Source: CAKSHP01 sp045636325 (lineage in GTDB: Bacteria > Bacillota > Clostridia > UBA1381 > UMGS1253). Taken from it: a stretch of 64,000 bases of DNA. Within the stretch, counting starts at the first letter, position 1; each line of letters starts with the position of its first letter. Below the pieces are notes generated by a model. The model was not told the DNA's origin. It ran no database searches and worked only from the letters and a program-made list of their open reading frames with translations. Both the position numbers and the translations under genes were made by a program. Positions 48,690 to 56,902 of this stretch are shown piece after piece. Location of the stretch: assembly GCA_045636325.1 (NCBI GenBank), contig JAZTXH010000001.1, positions 1-64,000 of the forward strand, written 5' to 3'.

Positions 48690-49289
48690 ATGTTTTATTA
48701 TATATCAGGAAAAGCCGGACTTAAAGGCGATAATTTTGTTGTGGTGGATGCCGGCGGTGTAGGCTATAAGGTTTACACATCTGTTTTAAATATTGAAAAA
48801 ATAAAGCTTGATACAGATATAAAAATGTATACATACACCTATATCCGTGAAGATATGTTTGATATATACGGATTTTTGAGTGAAAGTGAGCTTGAGCTGT
48901 TCGAAAAGCTGCTTAGCGTATCAGGAGTAGGGCCAAAAGCGGCAATAAGTGTTTTGTCTGTTGCAACTCATGATAAAATTGCTCTTGCAATTGTAACAGG
49001 AGACACAGACCTTATTAAAAAAGCAAACGGTGTAGGGCCGAAAGCGGCAAGCAGAATTGTGCTTGAACTAAAGGACAAGCTTTCAAATACAGCTATTGCA
49101 TCTGACGGCGCAAAAGAGCTTGCCGCATCAGCGACTGTCGGCAAAATGTCAGCAACCGGTGAAGCAATTGAAGCCCTTGTTACTCTTGGTTACAGCGCTG
49201 TAGAGGCAAAAAGCGCACTTTCGGGAATTGATATGACAATGGATATTGAACTTATAATAAAGCAGGCTTTAATGAAATTGATGAGGTAG
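48690..49289 (+). CDS. ruvA: Holliday junction DNA helicase subunit RuvA
   Basis: A 199-aa RuvA. The N-terminal OB fold is followed by two helix-hairpin-helix motifs (LLSVSGVGPKAAISVLS and LIKKANGVGPKAASRIVLELKDK, key GVGPKAA) that grip the four-way junction. The C-terminal domain III (ATGEAIEALVTLGYSAVEAKSAL) contacts RuvB. The ribosome site is GGAGGCGG. ruvB starts 10 nt later. ruvC is not beside them. Confidence 0.97.
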   Translation: MFYYISGKAGLKGDNFVVVDAGGVGYKVYTSVLNIEKIKLDTDIKMYTYTYIREDMFDIYGFLSESELELFEKLLSVSGVGPKAAISVLSVATHDKIALAIVTGDTDLIKKANGVGPKAASRIVLELKDKLSNTAIASDGAKELAASATVGKMSATGEAIEALVTLGYSAVEAKSALSGIDMTMDIELIIKQALMKLMR

Positions 49290-49299
49290 GTGAAAGGGC

Positions 49300-50358
49300 T
49301 TGAATTTCGATGAAAATATGGAAGAAAGATTAATGTCAAGCGGATTTGTTTCCGATGATGAAGAAATAGAGGGCGGTTTAAGGCCCAGGCGTCTTTGTGA
49401 TTATGTGGGTCAGACAAAAGCAAAAAAAAGCCTTGAAATATACATAGAGGCGGCGCGCTCGCGTAATGAAGCGCTAGACCATGTTTTGCTCTACGGTCCT
49501 CCGGGGCTTGGTAAAACAACCCTTTCAGCTATTATTGCAAATGAAATGGGTGTAAGCATAAGAATTACAAGCGGACCTGCTATTGAAAAGGCGGGAGATT
49601 TAGCGGCTATACTTACAAATCTTTCAGAACACGATATTTTATTTATAGACGAAATCCACAGGTTAAGCCGCAGTGTGGAAGAGGTTTTATATCCTGCAAT
49701 GGAAGATTATGCTTTGGATATTATTATCGGAAAAGGCCCATCTGCAAGGTCACTTCGTATTGACTTGCCTAAATTTACGCTTATCGGTGCGACCACAAGG
49801 GCAGGGCTTTTGACCGCTCCTTTAAGAGACCGATTTGGCGTAATAAGCAAGCTTGAAATGTATACTATAGATGAATTAAAGCAAATTGTTACACGCTCTG
49901 CAGGCATATTAAATATTGGTATTGAAGAAGACGGTGCCTTGGAAATTGCAAGACGCTCAAGAGGTACCCCCAGAATTGCAAACAGACTTTTAAAGCGTGT
50001 AAGAGACTACGCTCAGGTAAAAGCAGAAGGAATTATTACAAAAGATGTGGCGGATAAAGCCCTTTCCATGATGGAAATTGATAATATTGGTCTTGATGTG
50101 GTAGACCGCAGAATGCTTATGGCGATTGTTAAAAATTTTGGTGGCGGTCCGGTAGGGCTTGAAACGCTGGCAGCATCAATAGGAGAAGATGCCAACACAA
50201 TAGAAGATGTATATGAGCCGTATTTATTACAGCTCGGATTTATAAGCCGCACACCAAGGGGAAGAGTTTTAAATCCTCTTGCTTATGAGCATCTTAATAT
50301 TGAATATCCTGCAAAGAACGAGACAAACGCTCAGCTCAGCATCGGATTTGAAGAGTAA
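49300..50358 (+). CDS. ruvB: Holliday junction branch-migration ATPase RuvB
   Basis: 352 aa. An AAA+ motor with RPRRLCDYVGQ, Walker A YGPPGLGKTT, Walker B LFIDEIHRLSR, sensor 1 IGATTRAG and arginine finger PLRDRFG. The C-terminal winged helix reads GLETLAASIGED and FISRTPRGR. The start is TTG at 49300 with AGGTGAAAGG upstream. The next ATG (49318) has no ribosome site. Confidence 0.97.
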   Translation: MNFDENMEERLMSSGFVSDDEEIEGGLRPRRLCDYVGQTKAKKSLEIYIEAARSRNEALDHVLLYGPPGLGKTTLSAIIANEMGVSIRITSGPAIEKAGDLAAILTNLSEHDILFIDEIHRLSRSVEEVLYPAMEDYALDIIIGKGPSARSLRIDLPKFTLIGATTRAGLLTAPLRDRFGVISKLEMYTIDELKQIVTRSAGILNIGIEEDGALEIARRSRGTPRIANRLLKRVRDYAQVKAEGIITKDVADKALSMMEIDNIGLDVVDRRMLMAIVKNFGGGPVGLETLAASIGEDANTIEDVYEPYLLQLGFISRTPRGRVLNPLAYEHLNIEYPAKNETNAQLSIGFEE

Positions 50359-50399
50359 TAAATAAAAATGAATAACAGATGAAAAAGGAGGTGTCGGGA

Positions 50400-51839
50400 G
50401 TGAAGAAAACTTTTATTGTAATTCTTTGTATGCTGATGCTTGTTGTAAATGTAAGTGCCGCAGAAACCTTTTCGGGAACGATTGTTTATGACGGTAAATC
50501 ATATGATTATACCGGAACAAAATTTGAGATATATGTTAATTCAAAGCTTGTGGAAACGCCTGTTCCTCCAATTGTTTTGGAAAACGGAAGGAGCATTGTG
50601 CCCGTAAGGGAGATATGTGAGGCTCTCGGCGCTGATGTATTGTGGGCAGAAGGGCGAAACGGAAAGGCATCAAGTGTGCTTATTTGCAAATCAGATAAGG
50701 TTATAAACCTAAAGCTTGATGAAAAGACGGCCTCTGTAAACGGAGCGAATTATGAGCTTGAAACAGCACCTAAGCTTGTGTCATACAAGGGCATCGGAAA
50801 AACGATGGTGCCTGTAAGATTTATTGCCGAAAATTTTGATATGAATGTAAAATATGTTGAAGCCGACGGTAAAATTTTAATAATCGAGGGCGAAATTCTT
50901 TCCACAGAAAATGCATATGAGCTTAAATATTCAAATAAAAACGATAAAGACATTGTAGAAATAAAATTTTCAGCAGAACCAAAAGAATATTCTGTGATAA
51001 AGCTTAATTCTCCAAACAGGCTTGTGGTAGACTTTAAGGGTTTTAATGTAGACGGACTTAAGGAAAGCTATGAAGCAGGAGAAAACATTTTAAGTATACG
51101 TACCGGATATTATCAGGGCGGAGCAAGAATAGTTTTTGATGTTGATGAAATTCCGGAATATGATATTTTGTTAGACAAGCAGAATAAAAGTGCAAAAATA
51201 ATATTGAAATTTTCCGGAGAAACCGGAGAAGAAAAAGAAGAGGAAAATGAAGCTGTAATTCCTGATGATGCGCCAATGGTTATTATAGACGCAGGTCACG
51301 GAGGCTCTGACCCCGGTGCTATTGGAAGGGATGAAGCCGGAAAAGATGTTGCTTATGAAAAAAATATTAATCTTGCAGTGGCAAAATTAGTTGTAAAAAA
51401 TTTGCAGGATGCGGGAGTTAATGCAGTTTTTACCCGTGACAGTGATGTTTACTGGACATTAGACGAGAGGACAACTTATGCAAACAAGCTTGAAGCTGAT
51501 TTGTTTGTAAGTATCCACTGTAATGCATTAGAGGATACATCGTATTCAGGAACTCTTGTGATGCACCATACATCAAATGAGTATTATCCTACAGCGCAAA
51601 GATTAGCAAGCAATATTTTAAAATATCTGCCAAATGCGTGGGGCACTAAAAACCGTGGCAGGGTAAACGGCAGTTCAATGTATGTAATAAGAAAGGTCAA
51701 TATGCCATCGGTAATTGTGGAAAATGCATTCATTACCAATGAAGAGGACAGGCAAAAGCTTTGCGACGAAGAAAAGCAAAAGGAAGCAGCAGAGGCTATT
51801 GCACAGGGAATTATTGACACATTAAATTCAATGAAATAA
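50400..51839 (+). CDS. N-acetylmuramoyl-L-alanine amidase with copper-amine-oxidase-like and AMIN domains
   Basis: 479 aa. The start is GTG at 50400 after AAGGAGG. A signal peptide spans residues 1-21. The copper-amine-oxidase N-terminal-like domain (~22-170) has NGRSIVPVREICEALGADV and TMVPVRFIAENFDM. The AMIN-like beta domain (~180-280) has PNRLVVDFKGF and GARIVFDVDE. The catalytic Amidase_3 domain (~300-479) has the zinc residues in IIDAGHGGSDPGAIG, the Glu of VAYEKNINLAVA, and SIHCNA. A final catalytic Glu is in PSVIVENAFITN. It cleaves the wall amide bond. Confidence 0.93.
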   Translation: MKKTFIVILCMLMLVVNVSAAETFSGTIVYDGKSYDYTGTKFEIYVNSKLVETPVPPIVLENGRSIVPVREICEALGADVLWAEGRNGKASSVLICKSDKVINLKLDEKTASVNGANYELETAPKLVSYKGIGKTMVPVRFIAENFDMNVKYVEADGKILIIEGEILSTENAYELKYSNKNDKDIVEIKFSAEPKEYSVIKLNSPNRLVVDFKGFNVDGLKESYEAGENILSIRTGYYQGGARIVFDVDEIPEYDILLDKQNKSAKIILKFSGETGEEKEEENEAVIPDDAPMVIIDAGHGGSDPGAIGRDEAGKDVAYEKNINLAVAKLVVKNLQDAGVNAVFTRDSDVYWTLDERTTYANKLEADLFVSIHCNALEDTSYSGTLVMHHTSNEYYPTAQRLASNILKYLPNAWGTKNRGRVNGSSMYVIRKVNMPSVIVENAFITNEEDRQKLCDEEKQKEAAEAIAQGIIDTLNSMK

Positions 51840-51890
51840 AATTTAGCCTGTCGGGCTAAGCACAAAACAAATTTTGAAAGATGTGGTTTT

Positions 51891-53429
51891 ATGAAAAAGA
51901 AAGGAATTATCTGCTTTTTAATTGCATCACTTTTTCTTATGGGAAGCGGAGTGCATGCAATTAATGTAAAAGTAGGACTTCGCTTCGGGAATGAAGCGGT
52001 TTATTCTTTTGAGGCAACTTCTGCGGCGGGCTTTGAGGTTGGATTTGCCCGCGATGGTGTTTTTTATAAGCTTTCTGAAGTCAGCGATACAAGAATGTAT
52101 GTTGAGCAGGGGGGCGGGCACTATCTTATGAGTGCTGTTTCTTATGACAGTCTTGAGACTGCTATGGAAGTGGCGACATATATGAGACAGCTTGGTGTAT
52201 ATGCCCACAGCGGATATATAAACGGTGGGTTTTATATTATGCTGGGTCTGTTTCAAAGTCAGGAGGATGCAGTAAGTAATATAGAATGGGTAAAAAGTGC
52301 CGCTATGGTTGATTTTGTGTATACCAATATGGACTCAAAAACTGTTATGGCAGTTTCGGGAAACAATTGTTTTGTGTTTCGTAATGAAAGCGATGCTTTC
52401 TGCTTTAAGGCAAGAAACGGCGGGACAGTTAAAGTAAGCGGCAAAGGTGAATACAGAGGTGCTATTATGGCCGACAGAACTTATTCAAAGGCGGTGTCGG
52501 TTGTAAACCTTGTGGATATGGATGATTATTTAGCGTCTGTTGTAGGCAGCGAAATGTATCCCAGCTGGCACATAGAGGCCCTTAAAGCTCAGGCTGTTAT
52601 CGCAAGAACATATGCCCTTACTAGAAGCGCATACGATAAATACGGAATAGATGTTACTGATGATACAAGAACTCAGGCTTATAAGGGAATAGAAAAAGAA
52701 ACTGAATCTACATACACAGCGGCTCATGAAACATCAGGAATGGTGGTAAAATATAACGGCAAGCTTGCTGATACATATTTCTGTGCTATGAGCGGTGGTA
52801 AAACTGCAAATTCACATTCTGCATGGGGCGGAGCGGATATTCCGTATCTTGTAAGTGTTGATGACATATACGAAGATGTTGAAAATATAAAGGGTGACAT
52901 ATGGCAGGTGAAATATACTCCGGCAGAAATAGAAGCAAAGCTTTCTGCAGCGGGAGTTAATATAGGAAATGTTACAGACCTTACCATAGCAGAACAAGGT
53001 GCTGATATGAGAGTAACAAAGCTTATTATATCGGGAACTGCAGGTAGCCATACTCTAACTTTTGAAAAATGCAGAACATTTTTTAACTTGAAAAGTCAGT
53101 ATTACAGTATAAGCGGCGGCGGAACGGCATCAAGTACGGCAAGCGTGCTGACCGCAAGTGGCATTTCAAGTGTTAATATGGGAAATTCAAAGGTGCTATC
53201 AGCAAGCGGCATTTCAAATATGCCTGAAAGTGCAGTAGTGAAAGGGGCAGAAAATAAGGTTTCTCTTTTGAGTATGGGTGATGATATAGAATTTGTTTTT
53301 GATGGCCGTGGAAGTGGTCATGGCATCGGCATGAGCCAATATGGTGCACAAGGTATGGCAAAAGCAGGATTTTCATATACAGATATTATAAAATTTTATT
53401 TTACCGGAGTAACAGTGGAATGGTATTAA
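51891..53429 (+). CDS. SpoIID/LytB-domain cell-wall hydrolase
   Basis: 512 aa with a signal peptide (1-23, GVHA). Residues ~60-150 resemble a SPOR/SPOR-like wall-binding fold (AMEVATYMRQLGVYAHSGYI). The SpoIID domain (~190-390 and the C-terminus) has VVNLVDMDDYLASVVGSEM, AQAVIARTYAL, FCAMSGGKTANSHSAWG and the closing GRGSGHGIGMSQYGAQGMA. SpoIID is a lytic transglycosylase of engulfment. LytB-like relatives act in vegetative growth, so sporulation cannot be inferred from this alone. A Ser/Ala-rich linker (~405-445) splits the domain. Confidence 0.87.
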   Translation: MKKKGIICFLIASLFLMGSGVHAINVKVGLRFGNEAVYSFEATSAAGFEVGFARDGVFYKLSEVSDTRMYVEQGGGHYLMSAVSYDSLETAMEVATYMRQLGVYAHSGYINGGFYIMLGLFQSQEDAVSNIEWVKSAAMVDFVYTNMDSKTVMAVSGNNCFVFRNESDAFCFKARNGGTVKVSGKGEYRGAIMADRTYSKAVSVVNLVDMDDYLASVVGSEMYPSWHIEALKAQAVIARTYALTRSAYDKYGIDVTDDTRTQAYKGIEKETESTYTAAHETSGMVVKYNGKLADTYFCAMSGGKTANSHSAWGGADIPYLVSVDDIYEDVENIKGDIWQVKYTPAEIEAKLSAAGVNIGNVTDLTIAEQGADMRVTKLIISGTAGSHTLTFEKCRTFFNLKSQYYSISGGGTASSTASVLTASGISSVNMGNSKVLSASGISNMPESAVVKGAENKVSLLSMGDDIEFVFDGRGSGHGIGMSQYGAQGMAKAGFSYTDIIKFYFTGVTVEWY

Positions 53430-53448
53430 TAATTTTGGAGGAATTTTT

Positions 53449-54474
53449 TTGACCAGACAGGAATTTTTCTATGATTTACCTGAAGAGCTTATAGCACAGA
53501 CCCCGCTGAAGGACAGAAGTGCATCAAAGCTTATGTGTATGGATAAGCACACAGGTGAATTAAAGCATAAAATATTTAAAGATGTTGTGGATTTTCTTGA
53601 AGAGGGAGATTGTCTTGTTTTGAACAACACTCGTGTTATCCCTGCCCGCCTTTACGGGAAAAAAGAGGGTAGTGAAGGGGCAATTGAGTTTTTGCTTTTA
53701 AATAAATATTCCCTTGATGTGTGGGAGGTTATTTTAAAGCCGGGCAGGCGTGCAAAGCCGGGAGCAAGATTTGATTTCGGTGACGGGCTTTTAAAGGCAG
53801 AGGTTTTAGAAATAGTAAATGACGGAAACCGTATGGTAAAATTTTATTACGATGGGGTTTTTGAAGAAATCTTAGACCGCTTGGGGCAAATGCCTCTTCC
53901 GCCGTATATTACAGAAAAGCTTGAAGATAAAGAACGTTATCAGACTGTTTATTCAAAGTATGACGGATCCGCTGCGGCACCGACTGCAGGACTTCATTTT
54001 ACAAAAGAGCTTTTGGAAAAAATAGAAAAAAAGGGCGTAAAAATTGCTTATGTTACCCTTCATGTGGGACTTGGCACTTTCAGACCCGTTAAAGCGGATA
54101 ATATAACAGACCATAAAATGCATTCCGAATTTTATATTATAAATGATGAGGCTTGTGATAAAATAAACAGTGCAAAAGAAAATGGAAAAAGAGTTATATG
54201 TGTGGGAACAACATCAAACAGAGTTGTGGAAACTGTGTCAGACGATACGGGATTTATGAAGCCTTCCACCGGCTGGACTGATATTTTTATATATCCGGGA
54301 TATAAATTCAAATGTGTAGATGCACTTATAACAAATTTTCATTTGCCGGAATCTACACTTGTTATGCTTGTAAGTGCTTTTGCAGGAAAAGATAATGTGA
54401 TGAATGCATATAAAACTGCAGTTGAAGAAAAATATAGATTTTTCAGTTTTGGAGATGCGATGTTTATAAGCTGA
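53449..54474 (+). CDS. queA: tRNA preQ1(34) S-adenosylmethionine ribosyltransferase-isomerase
   Basis: Adds the epoxycyclopentane ring to preQ1 in tRNA (queuosine synthesis). It is 341 aa, of normal length, with DLPEELIAQTPLKDRSASKL, LVLNNTRVIPARLYGKK, PLPPYITEKL, AAPTAGLHFTKELL and ALITNFHLPESTLVMLVSAF. The start is TTG at 53449 with GGAGG upstream. It is followed by tgt, its pathway partner, 25 nt later. Confidence 0.97.
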   Translation: MTRQEFFYDLPEELIAQTPLKDRSASKLMCMDKHTGELKHKIFKDVVDFLEEGDCLVLNNTRVIPARLYGKKEGSEGAIEFLLLNKYSLDVWEVILKPGRRAKPGARFDFGDGLLKAEVLEIVNDGNRMVKFYYDGVFEEILDRLGQMPLPPYITEKLEDKERYQTVYSKYDGSAAAPTAGLHFTKELLEKIEKKGVKIAYVTLHVGLGTFRPVKADNITDHKMHSEFYIINDEACDKINSAKENGKRVICVGTTSNRVVETVSDDTGFMKPSTGWTDIFIYPGYKFKCVDALITNFHLPESTLVMLVSAFAGKDNVMNAYKTAVEEKYRFFSFGDAMFIS

Positions 54475-54499
54475 TTCGGCTTTTGATTGGAGGAAAAAT

Positions 54500-55630
54500 A
54501 TGTTTACAATAAAAAAGACGGAAGGGAAGGCGCGCCGCGGAGAATTTAAAACTGTTCATGGTACAATACAGACACCTGTGTTTATGAATGTGGGAACAAT
54601 AGCAGCAATTAAAGGCGGAGTTTCTACAGTTGATTTAAAAGAAGTAGGCTGTCAGGTTGAGCTTTCAAACACATATCATTTGCATTTGCGCCCCGGCGAT
54701 GAAGTTGTGCATAAGCTTGGCGGACTTCATAAGATGATGAACTGGGACAGACCAATTCTTACAGACAGCGGCGGATTTCAGGTATTTTCTCTTTCTGGTT
54801 TGCGTAAAATAGAAGAAGAGGGAGTATACTTTTCGTCACATATTGATGGCAGAAAGATATTTATGGGACCTGAAGAAAGTATGCGTATTCAGTCAAATTT
54901 AGCATCTACTATTGCAATGGCTTTTGACGAATGTGTTGAAAACCCCTCGCCTTATGATTACACAAAGCGTTCTGCCGCGAGAACCACAAGATGGCTTAAG
55001 CGCTGCAAGACAGAAATGGAAAAGTTAAATTCACATGAAAGAACAATAAATAAAAATCAATTGCTTTTTGGCATAAATCAGGGCGGAATATATGATGACA
55101 TACGGCGCGAGCATATGCAGGAAATTGCAGAACTTGACCTCGACGGATACGCAATCGGCGGGCTTGCAGTTGGCGAAAGTCACGAGGAAATGTATCATAT
55201 AATTGAGCAGGTAGAGCCTTTGATGCCGGTGGCAAAGCCAAGGTATCTTATGGGAGTTGGAACGCCTGCAAACATAATTGAAGCTGTAGACCGCGGGGTA
55301 GATTTTTTTGATTGTGTTATGCCCAGCCGTAACGCAAGACACGGCCATGTGTTTACAATGAACGGTATTATGAATATTATGAATGTTAAATATGAAACAG
55401 ACACATCGCCTATTGAAGAAGGGTGTTCATGTCAGGCGTGCAGATTTTATTCAAGAGCGTATATTCGACATTTGTTTAAAGCAAAGGAAATGCTGGCACA
55501 GCGTTTGTGTGTGCTTCATAACCTGTATTTTTATAATAATCTTATGCAAAAAATAAGAGATGCACTTGATGAAGGCAGATTTAGGGAATTTAAATCTGAA
55601 AATATAAATAAAATTGCAACCCGTATATGA
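54500..55630 (+). CDS. tgt: tRNA-guanine(34) transglycosylase
   Basis: Exchanges G34 for preQ1 in tRNAs with GUN anticodons. It is 376 aa. Residues LTDSGGFQVFSLS hold the substrate-site Asp. MPSRNARHGHVFT contains the nucleophile region DCVMPSR, and the zinc site is CSCQACRFYSRAYIRHLFKAK with a later His (key C-x-C-xx-C...H). All ligands are present. It has the conventional ribosome site GGAGG. queA and tgt are together, but preQ1 synthesis genes are not in the window, so salvage is possible. Confidence 0.97.
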   Translation: MFTIKKTEGKARRGEFKTVHGTIQTPVFMNVGTIAAIKGGVSTVDLKEVGCQVELSNTYHLHLRPGDEVVHKLGGLHKMMNWDRPILTDSGGFQVFSLSGLRKIEEEGVYFSSHIDGRKIFMGPEESMRIQSNLASTIAMAFDECVENPSPYDYTKRSAARTTRWLKRCKTEMEKLNSHERTINKNQLLFGINQGGIYDDIRREHMQEIAELDLDGYAIGGLAVGESHEEMYHIIEQVEPLMPVAKPRYLMGVGTPANIIEAVDRGVDFFDCVMPSRNARHGHVFTMNGIMNIMNVKYETDTSPIEEGCSCQACRFYSRAYIRHLFKAKEMLAQRLCVLHNLYFYNNLMQKIRDALDEGRFREFKSENINKIATRI

Positions 55631-55680
55631 GTGTTCTTTCGGTAATAAAGTAGAAAATTATATAAAAGGGCAATTTATCC

Positions 55681-55709
55681 TTGACTATTTAAAAAATATT
55701 TAGTATAGT
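55681..55709 (+). promoter_or_regulatory. sigma-A promoter of ptsH
   Basis: TTGACT (55681-55686), 17 bp, TATAGT (55704-55709). Confidence 0.82.
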
Positions 55710-55773
55710 ATTAAGGTAGAGATATACTTAATTTTAGAATTATTATTGATTTCCAGAGAGGAGTTTTGGCGAT

Positions 55774-56037
55774 ATGTATACTAAAGAAGTTGTTCTTAAC
55801 AATCAGGTAGGACTTCATGCAAGACCGGCTACTTTCTTTATTCAGAAGGCTAACGAGTTTAAGTCAAGCATCTGGATTGAAAAAGAGGAAAGAAGAGTTA
55901 ATGCAAAGAGCTTGCTTGGTGTATTGTCTTTAGGAATTACAAGAGGAACTGCTATCAGCGTTATTGCAGATGGTTTGGACGAAAAAGAAGCTGTTGATGC
56001 ATTGGTTGACCTTGTTGAAAAGGACTTTGCAGAATAA
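55774..56037 (+). CDS. ptsH: HPr family phosphocarrier protein
   Basis: An 87-aa HPr with the active-site His15 in GLHARPATFF and the regulatory Ser46 in NAKSLLGVLSLG. It therefore can serve both sugar-PTS phosphotransfer and, via HPr kinase, catabolite control. ptsI is not adjacent, which is usual in Clostridia. The ribosome site is GAGAGGAG. It has its own promoter. A G+C-rich hairpin (56050-56075) follows, then tRNA-Pro. Confidence 0.93.
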   Translation: MYTKEVVLNNQVGLHARPATFFIQKANEFKSSIWIEKEERRVNAKSLLGVLSLGITRGTAISVIADGLDEKEAVDALVDLVEKDFAE

Positions 56038-56049
56038 TCAGGGCCATAA

Positions 56050-56075
56050 CCGCTCGGTGCTTAGTCGCCGGGCGG
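56050..56075 (+). terminator. G+C-rich hairpin between ptsH and tRNA-Pro
   Basis: CCGCTCGG (56050-56057) pairs with CCGGGCGG (56068-56075), with one G-T pair. No T run follows, so it may be a processing or stability element separating the mRNA from the tRNA. Confidence 0.5.
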
Positions 56076-56081
56076 AAATCA

Positions 56082-56158
<77 letters not shown>

Positions 56159-56162
56159 AAAT

Positions 56163-56212
56163 ATGCAAATGTAGTTGCGGTTAAATGTACACCAACATTT
56201 GCATGTTTTTTT
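56163..56212 (+). terminator. Intrinsic terminator after tRNA-Pro
   Basis: ATGCAAATGT (56163-56172) pairs with ACATTTGCAT (56195-56204), followed by G and seven T. Confidence 0.9.
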
Positions 56213-56226
56213 GTTTATAGTATCTG

Positions 56227-56255
56227 TTGACAAGGGAATAATAAACATGTATAAT
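56227..56255 (+). promoter_or_regulatory. Consensus sigma-A promoter of the L10-leader / toxin-antitoxin unit
   Basis: TTGACA (56227-56232), exactly 17 bp, TATAAT (56250-56255). Both boxes are perfect consensus. The start would be near 56262. Confidence 0.92.
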
Positions 56256-56269
56256 ATAAGATGATAGTG

Positions 56270-56363
56270 AATAATGTTTACCGTAGACAGTAGGTGTCAG
56301 TAAATCCTACCGAGGTGCATCTTGGTGTAAATGGTGAAATTATTGTCACCATTATTTTGTTTT
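56270..56363 (+). promoter_or_regulatory. L10 (rplJ-type) ribosomal protein leader with attenuator
   Basis: Contains ACCGTAGACAGTAGGTG (56280-56296) and CCTACCGAGGTG (56306-56317), the strands that form the L10 binding site in rplJ leaders. GTAGG pairs with CCTAC, and TTTAC pairs with GTAAA. A terminator follows: AATGGTGA (56330-56337), TCACCATT (56346-56353) and a T-rich tail. The 5' stretch AATAATGTTTACC (56270-56282) can instead pair with GGTGAAATTATT (56333-56344), which would break the terminator. rplJ is not downstream. A Panacea-type gene is. Confidence 0.75.
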
Positions 56364-56413
56364 TATATATAATGTAGTATAGATATGCTTATAGTAGAAA
56401 GAGTGATAAGAAA

Positions 56414-56902
56414 ATGTGCAGAGTTGCTGATATAGCAAAATATTCAATATCAAAAGCGATTGAATTAAGAAATATTTTTGGCGATGAGAAATATTATATG
56501 GACTTTTATAAATTAAATAAGGTGCTTTATTTGGCTCAGGGGTTGATGCTAAAACAATCCGGTAAAGGTCTGTTCAAAGAGGATATATATGCTTATACAT
56601 GCGGACCATATATTCGGGAATTGGAATTTGTGTTTAAAGATTGGGAATACGAACTGATTACAACCAGATACCCGCAAGAAATAGAATTACCCCCATCGCT
56701 TAAATTATTTCTGGATGAAATCATAGAAAAATACGGTAGGTATAACAAACGTGAACTTGGAATTACTACAAAGAAACAAACACCTTGGAAAGAGACCTAC
56801 GTTCCGGATGAACCGGAAAAAATTATTGATTTAGGATTAATAAAAGAGTATTTTTCACAAATAAACGATTTGAATGAGGAAATAAAGAATGCCCAACTCT
56901 AG
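56414..56902 (+). CDS. Panacea-domain (DUF4065/SocA-like) antitoxin
   Basis: 162 aa. The domain begins at the N-terminus with ISKAIELRNIFGDEKYYMDFYKLNKVLYLAQG (key KLNKVLYLAQG), then LFKEDIYAYTCGPYIRELE and the C-terminal TKKQTPWKETY. Panacea proteins neutralise a wide range of unrelated toxins encoded beside them. Antitoxin first, with the next gene overlapping by 14 nt, is the normal toxin-antitoxin layout. The ribosome site is weak (GTGATAAG). It lies 50 nt after the L10-leader attenuator, so its level should depend on read-through. Confidence 0.82.
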   Translation: MCRVADIAKYSISKAIELRNIFGDEKYYMDFYKLNKVLYLAQGLMLKQSGKGLFKEDIYAYTCGPYIRELEFVFKDWEYELITTRYPQEIELPPSLKLFLDEIIEKYGRYNKRELGITTKKQTPWKETYVPDEPEKIIDLGLIKEYFSQINDLNEEIKNAQL